Part shown: positions 8,791 to 17,396 of the stretch, in pieces | How positions within the stretch are numbered: position 1 is the first letter of the stretch | How the letters are laid out: every line of letters begins with the position of its first letter | Assembly (NCBI RefSeq): GCF_000731315.1 | Contig: NZ_HG938353.1 | Coordinates: 124,001-188,000, forward strand | Reading direction: 5' to 3' | DNA length: 64,000 nt | Source: Neorhizobium galegae bv. orientalis str. HAMBI 540 | Lineage (GTDB): Bacteria > Pseudomonadota > Alphaproteobacteria > Rhizobiales > Rhizobiaceae | The notes under the pieces: generated by a model | The model's input: only the letters and a program-made list of their open reading frames with translations | Databases searched by the model: none | What the model was told of the DNA's origin: nothing | Position numbers and translations under genes: made by a program

Positions 8791-8896
8791 CCGACCCCTC
8801 CGTTTCGCTTTTCTTTCACTTCTAACGAAAGCGCGCGTGAAGGCAAAGGCCGTAGACCGATTTTTCGGGGTCGGATGCGAGTGCTATCAGAAGTCT
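8791..8896 (-). promoter_or_regulatory. glpR: Probable glp operon promoter/operator region
   Basis: The 106 bases upstream of glpR hold repeated TTTCGC / TTTCA elements (8803-8818) and an inverted CGAAA at 8826-8830. TTTCG-type repeats are common in DeoR-family operators, so autoregulation by GlpR is plausible. No -35/-10 pair was assigned. Confidence 0.3.
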
Positions 8897-9775
8897 TCAG
8901 TCGGCGAGGACGCCGGATACGCCTTCGAGCTCCGTCATCACGGTGTCCGACAGCTGCAGTTCAGCCGCGGCGAGATTTTCACGCAGGTGGGGCACGGACG
9001 AGGTTCCCGGGATAAGCAGAATATTCGGTGCCCGACGCAGCAACCAGGCAAGTGCGACCTGCATCGGCGTCGCGTCCAGGCGCTGGGCAACGTCCGACAG
9101 GATCGACGACTGTAGCGGGCTGAAGCCTCCGAGCGGGAAGAACGGCACATAGGCGATGCCATCGCGAGCGAGATCGTCGATCATGGCATCGTCTTGCCGG
9201 TGAGCGAGATTATACTGGTTCTGCACACAGACGATCTTGGCGATCCGTTGACCCTCCGCTACCTGTGTCGGCGTCACGTTGCTGAGCCCGATATGGCGAA
9301 CAAGCCCCTTGCGCTGCAGTTCGGCCAGAGCCGTCAGGGGCGCTTCGATCGAGCCTTCTGCCGGGCCGTGAACATCGAACATGATACGCAGGTTGACGAC
9401 GTCCATGGCGTCGAGACCAAGATTGCGCAGGTTGTCGTGGACGGCCTGAGTCAGCTGGTTAGCTGAAAATGCCGGGTTCCATGAACCGTCATCCCCGCGT
9501 ACGGCGCCGATCTTCGTGACGATCACCAGATCTTCGGGATACGGATGAAGCGCCTCCCGGATGATCTGATTGGTCACGTGCGGACCATAAAAATCGCTGG
9601 TATCGATATGATCGACGCCAGCCGCGACCGCCTCGCGCAGCACCGCCACTGCTGCGTCGTGATCTTTCGGCGGCCCGAAGACACCCTTGCCCGCAAGCTG
9701 CATGGCGCCATAGCCGAGCCGTTTCACGCTGCGGTCGCCGAGGATAAATGTGCCTGCCTGATCTATATTCGACAT
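8897..9775 (-). CDS. Aldo/keto reductase
   Basis: 292-residue (beta/alpha)8 NADPH-dependent oxidoreductase. Catalytic D58 and Y63 are seen in HIDTSDFYG, and K88 in VIVTKIG. The position of the usual catalytic histidine reads VVNLR (R130), as in a subgroup of AKRs resembling E. coli YdbC. The C-terminal cofactor-binding segment LLIPGTSSVPHLREN is intact. It is transcribed divergently from a LysR gene 96 bp away, which probably regulates it. Substrate unknown. Confidence 0.85.
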   Translation of the reverse strand: MSNIDQAGTFILGDRSVKRLGYGAMQLAGKGVFGPPKDHDAAVAVLREAVAAGVDHIDTSDFYGPHVTNQIIREALHPYPEDLVIVTKIGAVRGDDGSWNPAFSANQLTQAVHDNLRNLGLDAMDVVNLRIMFDVHGPAEGSIEAPLTALAELQRKGLVRHIGLSNVTPTQVAEGQRIAKIVCVQNQYNLAHRQDDAMIDDLARDGIAYVPFFPLGGFSPLQSSILSDVAQRLDATPMQVALAWLLRRAPNILLIPGTSSVPHLRENLAAAELQLSDTVMTELEGVSGVLAD

Positions 9776-9871
9776 GGGAATATCTCCTGTTCAAGATGAT
9801 GTGGATATAGGCCTTGAGAGGCCGCACGAAAATCCGGTACAATCGGCACAGGCCGTGCGGAATTTCGAACG

Positions 9872-10780
9872 ATGAAAATCGACCTGGGTGATCTGAATGC
9901 TTTTGTGGCGGTGGCGCGCGCTGGTGGGTTTCGCGAGGGTGCGCGCGCCACGGGTAGCAGCGCATCGGGATTGAGCGAGGCGGTGCGGCGGGTCGAGGCC
10001 CAACTTGGGGTGCGGCTCCTCAATCGCACGACACGCAGCGTGGTGCCGACGGAGGCAGGGGCAGGTCTCCTGGCTCGACTGACCCCAGCGCTTACCGAGG
10101 TCGATGCTGCCCTCGACGTGATCAACAGGTTTCGCGACAAGCCTGCCGGCGCGCTACGTCTCAATGTACCGGTCAGCGCCGCCCGATTGGTGCTCCCGGC
10201 GATCATCCCGGCGTTCCTCGCGGCCTATCCCGACATACGGCTCGAAATCGTCGCCGATGACAATTTCGTCGACGTGCTGGCTGCCGGATGCGACGCCGGC
10301 ATCCGCTACGACGAGCGGTTGGAGCAGGACATGATTGCGGTGCCGATCGGTCCGCGGCTGCAGCGCTTCGCGGCCGCGGCATCCCCGGCATATCTCGATC
10401 GCCATGGCCGCCCCGATCATCCCCGCGATCTGCTTGGCCATGCCTGTATACGCGGGCGTTTTGCGAGCGGCGCAATGATACTCTGGGAATTCGAGCGGGA
10501 CGGCGAAGTGGTGCGGGTCGATCCGACAGGACCGCTGATCGTGCAGGTGGGTGCGGCAACCGATCTTGCCGTCGATGCAGCGATTGCCGGCACCGGTATC
10601 ATGTCGCTGTTCGAGGACTGGCTGCGGCCCCATCTCGACAACGGCTCACTCGAACCCGTGCTCGAGCCATGGTGGCAGCAATTCTCCGGTCCATTTCTCT
10701 ATTACCCCGGCCGGCGGCTCGTACCAGCGCCGCTGCGGGCCTTCATCGATTTCGTTAAGGTTTCGTCCAATCAACGGTGA
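9872..10780 (+). CDS. LysR-family transcriptional regulator
   Basis: 302 residues. The N-terminal winged HTH (LNAFVAVARAGGFREGARATG, then SEAVRRVEAQLGVRLLNRTTR) is diagnostic. The C-terminal periplasmic-binding-protein-like effector domain includes LRLNVPVSAARLVLP. It starts MKIDLGDL at ATG 9872, divergent from the aldo/keto reductase. By the usual LysR arrangement it likely controls that neighbour and itself. Effector unknown. Confidence 0.9.
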   Translation: MKIDLGDLNAFVAVARAGGFREGARATGSSASGLSEAVRRVEAQLGVRLLNRTTRSVVPTEAGAGLLARLTPALTEVDAALDVINRFRDKPAGALRLNVPVSAARLVLPAIIPAFLAAYPDIRLEIVADDNFVDVLAAGCDAGIRYDERLEQDMIAVPIGPRLQRFAAAASPAYLDRHGRPDHPRDLLGHACIRGRFASGAMILWEFERDGEVVRVDPTGPLIVQVGAATDLAVDAAIAGTGIMSLFEDWLRPHLDNGSLEPVLEPWWQQFSGPFLYYPGRRLVPAPLRAFIDFVKVSSNQR

Positions 10781-10919
10781 CGGGCGGGGCGCGTATTTAG
10801 CGTCAATCGCGCGCCATTTCCGATATCGAATTTCCGTCCGTCGGCATCAGATCCTGCTGCCAGTCGCCGATAGGAACCACGTTCCCGATCGGGCGTTGAG
10901 GAGGCGCGCGGAGAATGAA

Positions 10920-11495
10920 ATGGTTGGTAATTGGATTCATCTTTGCATCGACATGCAGCGGATGTTCGCTGAAGACACCCCATGGCACGTGCCCTGGATG
11001 CGCGAAGTATCGCCGCAGATCCAGGAGCTATCCGGCCGCCATCCTGAGAATACCATCTTTACGAGGTTCGTGACGCCGACGCGCCCCGAAACGACGGAGG
11101 GGATGTGGCGTGTGTATTATGAAAAGTGGCGGATGATGACACGCGAGCATCTTGATCCCGGCCTTGTCGACCTGATCCCCTCATTGAAGCTCCTTGTCCC
11201 TCCTGCGGGCATATTTGACAAGATGACTTATTCTCCCTGGGTAAGCGGAGAGTTGCACCGAATGCTGCTGAAAAAGCGTATCGAAACCGTGGTCCTGACC
11301 GGTGGTGAGACCGACGTTTGCGTCCTCGCCACAGCGCTTGGCGCCATCGATCTTGGGTACGGCGTGGTCGTGCTGAAGGATGCCGTCTGCAGCGGAGCCG
11401 ATGACACACATGATGCGTCGCTCGAACTTCTGGGAGACCGCTTCTCTGTTCAGTTGCGTCTGACAACCACGGAAGAGTTCCTGCGGGAGCTTTAG
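10920..11495 (+). CDS. Cysteine hydrolase of the isochorismatase superfamily
   Basis: 191 residues starting MVGNWIHLCIDMQ. ATG 10920 chosen because the fold begins exactly there and GGAG sits ~7 nt upstream. The frame extends farther upstream but overlaps the LysR gene. The catalytic triad is visible: D11 in CIDMQ, a lysine in IFDKMTYSPW, and the nucleophile cysteine in GGETDVCVLATA. Superfamily members hydrolyse amides such as nicotinamide, carbamoylsarcosine or biuret. Specificity is not evident. Confidence 0.8.
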   Translation: MVGNWIHLCIDMQRMFAEDTPWHVPWMREVSPQIQELSGRHPENTIFTRFVTPTRPETTEGMWRVYYEKWRMMTREHLDPGLVDLIPSLKLLVPPAGIFDKMTYSPWVSGELHRMLLKKRIETVVLTGGETDVCVLATALGAIDLGYGVVVLKDAVCSGADDTHDASLELLGDRFSVQLRLTTTEEFLREL

Positions 11496-11676
11496 AATGC
11501 TGGTCCGACTGAATTGGTCGTGACTTAGGGGTTCGCTCTGCGGAACTCTCCAGCCTGTTCGTACCCGAACGGCCTGCCCTGTTTCATTATCCGGGATCCG
11601 CTCTCTGTCGAGATATTAACGAGTCGTTGACTAAGTACTTTAGTGATTTTTAATATTCGTACATGCTATTTGATGC

Positions 11677-13866
11677 GTGCAGCGCAACGCGGACATGACG
11701 TCTTCTGCAGCCTTGGGCAATTCAATAAAGCTGGGATCTGTCATGCTCGCACGCCGACCGAAGGAGAGCCGTGAAGGCTACTCCGTTTTCATTGCCACGT
11801 CGCTACTCCTTCTTGTCGCCGTGATCCTTGGCGGGATGGGTGCTCATGTCGTTGACCGCATGCGCAGTTCCGCAAACGCGCTCGATGACAACAGAGCCAT
11901 ATTGGCGGCAGAGGCTGCCGTCTCGTCGTTCAAGGGAAAACTTGCGGCAACGGTGCGGGACAATGCCGTTTGGGATGAGGCCTACAAGGCGATAACGCAA
12001 GGGGATCGCGACGCTTGGACTTATGAGAATTGGGGCAAGACCAGCGCGGACTACGCGCTCTATGACGGGGTCGTGCTGACAGCCCCGGCAGGCGGTAAGA
12101 GCATCGCCTATCTTAAAGCCAATATAATAGATCCGCACGAATATCTTGGTGCAAAATTTCTGGGGCAAACGGAATCAGCCGCGCGGCCTGGTATGGACCC
12201 CACCGTCAACTTCTTCAGAAGCGGCGACGATATCATTGCAGTCGCGTCGGAAGCGGTTCAGCCGTTCGGATCACAGGTTGAGGATTCGCAGTACTATATC
12301 CTCAGCTTCTTCAAGACCCTGACTTCCGAAGTCGTGGCCGAGATGGCCAAAGATCATCAGCTCCCGGAACTCCACATAACCTACAGGCCAGCAGCCGATC
12401 TCCTGAATTTGCCGCTGACGGATATCGACAGAATTGAAGTCGCGCGTTTGGCTTGGCCAAGTGCCGCTCCCGGGAATACGATTTTCGACGAGGTGCGCCC
12501 CTTTATTGCCGCCGCGATCGCAGTCCTCGGCGTTTATCTGGTCGGTGTCCTGTATGCAGGCTGGTCGGAAACGCGCCGCTTGAAGAGCTTGGCTGATCGC
12601 GCCCGGCACGAGGCCACCCATGATAGTCTCAGCGGTCTCTTGAACAGGCTCGGTCTGATTGAGGGAATGGACCGGCTGATGCAGGCTAACAAGAGCCGAA
12701 TGCTGGTTTTGCACCTTATCGATCTCGACGGCTTCAAGGCTGTCAACGATGCCTGGGGACATGCGATCGGCGATCAGCTGATCAGGCTGGTGGCGGAAGC
12801 CCTGCGTGATATTCATCCCGACGCGGCTGGTGTCGCGCGGTTGGGCGGTGATGAATTCGCTCTTATCCAGCTGGGCTCCGCCAACCTCGCCGAGCTTGAC
12901 GACCAACTTCTTGAACGTCTCAAAAAGCCGTTTTTCATCGAAGGCCGTACGATCGAAATCGGGGCGAGCATTGGGGTAGCTTCCCGTGATGACGCAGAGG
13001 ATGCGCACGAACTCCTTCGTCGGGCGGATATGGCCCTTTATGAAGCGAAGGAAACGGGCAGGGGATGCGCGATCATCTACCATCCAGATCTTGACCGCCA
13101 GCGCGAGAAGATCGCGGCGTTGGAAAGCGAGCTTCGGCGCGCACTTCAGAAGGATGAGATCCAGCCGGTCTTCCAGCCTCTGGCTTCGGCGGCCTCCGGA
13201 GACATCACAGGTGTGGAGGCGCTGGCAAGATGGAGGCGCGCCGAAGGAGCAATCGGCCCGGACGCCTTCATACCGCTGGCGGAGAAATGTGGATTGATCG
13301 ATATCCTGGGCCTCCAGATGCTTCGAAAGTCCATCGTGGCGTCGAAGGCGTGGGCTCCGCTCTCCTTGTCGGTCAATGTCTCTCCGATCCAGCTGTGCAA
13401 CCTCAACTTTGCGGGGGATGTGCTCGCCGTTCTGGAAGAGGAGGGTTTTGACCCTTCTCGACTGACACTGGAGATCACCGAAGCGGTTCTGATGTCTAAC
13501 CCCGAGCAGGCGCGACGCTCCATCACCGCCCTGAAATCAGCCGGCATCCGTTTTGCCCTCGATGATTTTGGCGCCGGTTATGCCAGTATCGGCACGCTTC
13601 GTGAATTCGGCTTTGACCGGATGAAGATCGATCGCTCCTTGGTACAAGCCATGGATGATGGGAGCACTGGCCGGAACGTCCTGACGGCCACGATCTCCTT
13701 GGCTATGGCGCTCGGAATTCCGGTCACGGCGGAAGGCATCGAATCCGCCGATCAAGCGGACGCCCTTCGAGTTGCCGGTTGCGATCAGCTGCAAGGCTAC
13801 CTGGTGGGCAGGCCCATGGGACGAGACGAACTTGTATCCTGGCTCGCTTCATCGATTGCCGCATAA
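11677..13866 (+). CDS. Membrane-bound GGDEF-EAL cyclic-di-GMP enzyme with CHASE4 sensor
   Basis: 729 residues from GTG 11677; in-frame ATGs at 11695 and 11743 are alternative starts and none has a strong RBS. TM1 is ~36-56, then a periplasmic CHASE4-like sensor (VRDNAVWDEAYKAI) and TM2 ~275-295. The GGDEF domain has the intact RLGGDEF motif at ~388-394. No RxxD inhibitory site sits at the normal spacing before it. The EAL domain has E514-A-L, the SVNVSP asparagine, LEITEAVL, DDFGAGYAS, KIDRSL and TAEGIE, so phosphodiesterase residues look complete. It could make or degrade c-di-GMP. Position near motility genes suggests a role in the motile/sessile switch, an inference only. Confidence 0.88.
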   Translation: MQRNADMTSSAALGNSIKLGSVMLARRPKESREGYSVFIATSLLLLVAVILGGMGAHVVDRMRSSANALDDNRAILAAEAAVSSFKGKLAATVRDNAVWDEAYKAITQGDRDAWTYENWGKTSADYALYDGVVLTAPAGGKSIAYLKANIIDPHEYLGAKFLGQTESAARPGMDPTVNFFRSGDDIIAVASEAVQPFGSQVEDSQYYILSFFKTLTSEVVAEMAKDHQLPELHITYRPAADLLNLPLTDIDRIEVARLAWPSAAPGNTIFDEVRPFIAAAIAVLGVYLVGVLYAGWSETRRLKSLADRARHEATHDSLSGLLNRLGLIEGMDRLMQANKSRMLVLHLIDLDGFKAVNDAWGHAIGDQLIRLVAEALRDIHPDAAGVARLGGDEFALIQLGSANLAELDDQLLERLKKPFFIEGRTIEIGASIGVASRDDAEDAHELLRRADMALYEAKETGRGCAIIYHPDLDRQREKIAALESELRRALQKDEIQPVFQPLASAASGDITGVEALARWRRAEGAIGPDAFIPLAEKCGLIDILGLQMLRKSIVASKAWAPLSLSVNVSPIQLCNLNFAGDVLAVLEEEGFDPSRLTLEITEAVLMSNPEQARRSITALKSAGIRFALDDFGAGYASIGTLREFGFDRMKIDRSLVQAMDDGSTGRNVLTATISLAMALGIPVTAEGIESADQADALRVAGCDQLQGYLVGRPMGRDELVSWLASSIAA

Positions 13867-13891
13867 AGAGCTCTTCTCGTGACGCGAAGCC

Positions 13892-15514
13892 CTACGCCGA
13901 CTGCTGTTGCCTGACTTCTTCGAACGGCAGCTCGACCGTGAAGGTCGTACCTCGTCCCAGAATGCTCCGGACCGAGATCGCCCCTCCGTGCAATTCGACA
14001 ATTTCCTTGACGATATTGAGACCGATCCCCGTTCCCGCGATTCCGGTGGCGCTGCGGGCGCGAAAGTAGGGTTCGAACAGTTTCGGCAGGTCGTCGGCAT
14101 CCATGCCGATGCCGGAGTCGCTGACGCCGACAATAACTCGCCCACCGTCCTTCCCTCCGCTGACATGAATGTTGGAACCGGCGGGTGAATATTTGACCGC
14201 GTTCGACAGCAGATTGGAAAAAACCCGCTCTATTGCGTCCCTGTCGATCATCTGCAGCGCTGGGATTGCATCCAGATTGTGGCTGATCGTGTGGCTTTTG
14301 CTGAGCTCGGCTCGGCTTGCAATGCATTGACGAAGTATAGCGCTGAGCGAACTGGCTTGTTTGTTGATGGCAATGGTCCCGGTCTCCAACCGCCCGGCGG
14401 CGAGGATGCTTTCCATCAGCTCGACCATGCGGGCGACTGCGCCCTTGATCTGCAGGGCCTTGCCCTCCAGGAATTGCGGAGTCACAGCCGTCTTTGTCCG
14501 CGTGAGCCGCTGGGCCGCTCCGTCGATCACGGCCAAAGGCGTCCTGAACTCGTGCGATATCATCCCGACGAAACGGCGCTGCAGCGCATTGATACCCCGT
14601 TCGTGCTGGAGAAGGCGGTCCAGCTCGATATTCTTTTCCTGAACTTCCGCCGTTCGGTCGAGAACGATCTTTTCGAGCTCGTCCCGATGCTGGCGCAGTC
14701 TCCGCTCGCTGGACTGAAGCGCCTTGAGGGCAAGTTGCCGGTCATGGACGTCCTCAAGGAGCCCATACCAGCGGACGACCCCGCCGTTGCCGTCGAGCCG
14801 AGCTGCCGCGCGGTTCCGATACCACCGATACCGCCCCCTCGCTGTCCCGATTCTGTAGATCATGTCGAACGGTGCGCCGGTCTTGACCGAGAACTCCCAT
14901 TTGGCAATGACCTCAGGCAGGTCCTTCGGATGCAAGGTCTTCTCCCACCCGCGCCCCAGGGCTTCGCCGACTTCCCGTCCGGAGGCGTTCTGCCACCCGG
15001 GGCCGACTTCGACGACATTGCCCAGCGCGTCGGCTAACCACGGTGTCTGGGGATGCAGCTCAATGAGAGACCGATAATGTTCCTCACTTGCCCGCAGGAC
15101 CTTCTCGGCATGGCGGAGCTCCGTAATGTCGGAAATGACGGCGATCACGATCGGCTTCTTCCCCGCAGCCGTTGGTAAGAAGGACCGCCGCTTGTGTGTC
15201 AGAAGCGTCCGGGCCGAACCATCCGGACCGGTGACATTCTCCTCGAACAGCAGCTCCTCACCGGTAGCCAGCACTCCCGCATCCATCTCTCGGATCCGTT
15301 CGGCTTCGCCTGCGGGCAAGAAGTCACGGTCGGTGCGGCCAAGTATGTCGCCGAGGCCGACGCCGAACATCTCGCACGCCGTGCTGTTGAGGAACAGGAA
15401 GCGTGACTCTTCGTCCTTGATGATTGTGGGTCTCGGGGCGCCTTCGAAAAGGTCTTCCAAAAGTTCGCGATGGGATGTGTGCAGATCAGGTCCGATGGCG
15501 GAGTCTTGGTTCAT
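13892..15514 (-). CDS. PAS-domain sensor histidine kinase
   Basis: 540 residues from ATG 15514 (MNQDSAIG); a longer frame with a TTG start at 15565 is less likely. No transmembrane segment is seen, so it is predicted cytoplasmic. There are two PAS domains (~17-130 and ~145-260), the second with a PAC-like YRWYRNR strand. A coiled linker (~265-312) follows, then HisKA with phospho-acceptor H321 in GMISHEFRTPL. The HATPase has N box FSNLLSNAVKYSP and G boxes SDSGIGM and GTGIGLNIV. No response regulator is adjacent, so it is an orphan kinase. It converges on the GGDEF-EAL gene, 25 bp between stops. Confidence 0.9.
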   Translation of the reverse strand: MNQDSAIGPDLHTSHRELLEDLFEGAPRPTIIKDEESRFLFLNSTACEMFGVGLGDILGRTDRDFLPAGEAERIREMDAGVLATGEELLFEENVTGPDGSARTLLTHKRRSFLPTAAGKKPIVIAVISDITELRHAEKVLRASEEHYRSLIELHPQTPWLADALGNVVEVGPGWQNASGREVGEALGRGWEKTLHPKDLPEVIAKWEFSVKTGAPFDMIYRIGTARGRYRWYRNRAAARLDGNGGVVRWYGLLEDVHDRQLALKALQSSERRLRQHRDELEKIVLDRTAEVQEKNIELDRLLQHERGINALQRRFVGMISHEFRTPLAVIDGAAQRLTRTKTAVTPQFLEGKALQIKGAVARMVELMESILAAGRLETGTIAINKQASSLSAILRQCIASRAELSKSHTISHNLDAIPALQMIDRDAIERVFSNLLSNAVKYSPAGSNIHVSGGKDGGRVIVGVSDSGIGMDADDLPKLFEPYFRARSATGIAGTGIGLNIVKEIVELHGGAISVRSILGRGTTFTVELPFEEVRQQQSA

Positions 15515-15696
15515 TCGCAAGGGTCCAGGTCTACTCGCGTAATTTGATCGGTGCCTAATGTACAATCGGAGCGTTACCGAATGCTGAAACCAAGGGGGGC
15601 TGTTTTAGCCGAAGAGAAATCGAAGAGAGACCTGTATATGGCGGGTTTTTCGCCCATGCCGAATTGCTGAGGACGTGCTTGTCGGGGCACCCAAAA

Positions 15697-16452
15697 TCAT
15701 TCCTTGACCCAATAGGAAGTCGTATTCTCGATGACTTTTTTGATCTTGCGGTTGTCTCTCCATTCTCGTCCGGTGTCCCGGATGACCGGTGTCTGCCGGG
15801 GAGAAAAAATATAGTTCTTATGCGGCGCCGCCAACTGCTCCAGCTCTGCGTTGACGCCGGAATAGAATTGTTTTTCTGGATCCCGCGAGGCGTCCATCAG
15901 GCTGGAAGCCTGCCGGGCGAACGAACCGCGAAGAATGGAAGGTGACGTCGTGAATTTCGGAAAAGTCCGAAACAGCGGGATTTTTATGCCGAGAAACCGA
16001 GTATATTCGTTTCTCTCGTGAAGATGGCCGTCTTTTGCGATGTTCCAGTTCTGGTCAGCCGTGTGAAAGGATACCTGCATTACGGCCGGATCTGCAAACG
16101 GGGCAAAAATCTCCTCGCCGAGGTCCGTCAGCGCGATCCAGTCGTCTTCGAGGTGGAACACGTAATCCGAATGCGTATTGGACCAGAGACGCTTGACCGC
16201 GGCGCCAAAGCCCGGCTCGGCGGGCCTAAAGAAGGAAGCGGACGGCAGGTAGTTCGAGACGACCCGCAGGCACTCGGCCTCATCTTCTTCGGTTCCGAAG
16301 ATCGGATCCATGTTGACGAGGACATTCGAGACGGAGAAATGAGCAAAGCAGCGCTTCGAGAAACTTTCCAATGTCTGCTCAAGCAAATCCGGCCTTCTGC
16401 CGGCAACGATGCACAAATCCAGACTAAAATTCGCCAACGCAGCATATCCCAC
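15697..16452 (-). CDS. Glycosyltransferase-like protein (GT-A fold)
   Basis: 251 residues with an N-terminal GT-A-like strand (LDLCIVAGRRPDLLEQTL). An acidic metal/nucleotide motif HLEDDW (E102, D103, D104) is placed as the DxD of GT-A enzymes. Later parts (TRFLGIKIPLF, PSILRGSFAR) resemble small family-2-like transferases, with no transmembrane segment. It has no operon partner; a 12-bp palindrome CTCTCTAGAGAG lies just upstream at 16464-16475. Acceptor and donor unknown. It might act in cell-surface polysaccharide synthesis. Confidence 0.55.
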   Translation of the reverse strand: MGYAALANFSLDLCIVAGRRPDLLEQTLESFSKRCFAHFSVSNVLVNMDPIFGTEEDEAECLRVVSNYLPSASFFRPAEPGFGAAVKRLWSNTHSDYVFHLEDDWIALTDLGEEIFAPFADPAVMQVSFHTADQNWNIAKDGHLHERNEYTRFLGIKIPLFRTFPKFTTSPSILRGSFARQASSLMDASRDPEKQFYSGVNAELEQLAAPHKNYIFSPRQTPVIRDTGREWRDNRKIKKVIENTTSYWVKE

Positions 16453-16750
16453 TGAAACCGGAGCTCTCTAGAGAGTTCGGTCCAAATACCATAGTGGCGG
16501 CAAGGTCGCCACCTTCTGGGGGACATGCAATCCTCTCGCCCACAACGGTGTGGGTTACGACACGAACTGTTCTCGCCGCGCGTGGCCGCCGCGGTCAAAA
16601 TGGACCGGCAAAGGCCGCATCGGGTCGCCTCGAGCTTTCAGAACGCGGCATCAACCATCGGCCGTTCCCGCAACGGTAAGCGGCAACGCCGAGGTATCGG
16701 GCAATCGCCCGGCAAGGCGCAGTCTGATCGTGTTCGACGAAGCGACAAGG
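16453..16750. other. Intergenic stretch without a recognisable gene
   Basis: 298 bases. Seen here: the palindrome CTCTCTAGAGAG (16464-16475) and a short hairpin GTGGCG/CGCCAC (16494-16512). No conserved coding frame, RNA gene or IS end was recognised. The promoter of the minus-strand glycosyltransferase-like gene should lie at its left end. Confidence 0.4.
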
Positions 16751-17188
16751 CTACCTTCTGAAGAAAGAAGCCAGGTATGCAAGGGGACCGCTGGATCTGC
16801 GGGTGGCGATGGACCGCACCTGATGGGCGACTGTGCTTGCGCTTACATGCGCTCCGAAGTGGCAGAAGCAGACCAGTTTGTGGATCTGTCGGTCTGACAG
16901 TTCAAAAAACCGCCTGGCTTCCCCATAGGTGTCGTCTCTCATCCCCGCGGCGCGCAGCACGGGATCCCCGAACGCGACAGCAATCGCCGTCCCGTCGCCG
17001 CGCATGGCGGCCCTTATTTCATCTGGCTGATATTCGGTTTCCCGAAATGTCGAAAGGGATCGGTCGGGGTTGAGCTCAAGAATCTCGGCCCACCGTTCGA
17101 GCCGTTCGCTGCTGGACATCTGGAAGTCGGGATAGCTGCGGTTTATCCTGGCGATAGTCTTCAGCTGATCGACTGCACGTTGCTCCAT
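16751..17188 (-). CDS. Hypothetical protein
   Basis: 145 residues, starting MEQRAVDQLKTIARINRSYP. I do not recognise the family. The sequence is soluble in character, with regular charged helices in the first two thirds (SSERLERWAEILELNPDRSLSTF). A Cys/His-containing hydrophobic patch (KLVCFCHFGAH) is followed by a basic tail. A plausible RBS (AGGAGGCC) precedes the ATG on the minus strand. Amino-acid composition looks like real coding sequence. It stands alone, with ~200-300 bp gaps on both sides. Function unknown. Confidence 0.5.
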   Translation of the reverse strand: MEQRAVDQLKTIARINRSYPDFQMSSSERLERWAEILELNPDRSLSTFRETEYQPDEIRAAMRGDGTAIAVAFGDPVLRAAGMRDDTYGEARRFFELSDRQIHKLVCFCHFGAHVSASTVAHQVRSIATRRSSGPLAYLASFFRR

Positions 17189-17396
17189 TACGGCCTCCTA
17201 TTTGAACAAAATAGATGCCCGTCGCCCAACCGTTATTTTGATCCTGACCGCTTTTGATGTCCAATCACGATTGGCCATCGGCAGGAGATCCGGCCGTTCC
17301 TGTAATCAAAATTGATGAGCGGGGATCAACGTCGCCATGGCGTCCCGCCGCGCCTGGAGTTGCCGGATCGGCAGAGACCTGCCTCGTGCGCTGTCG

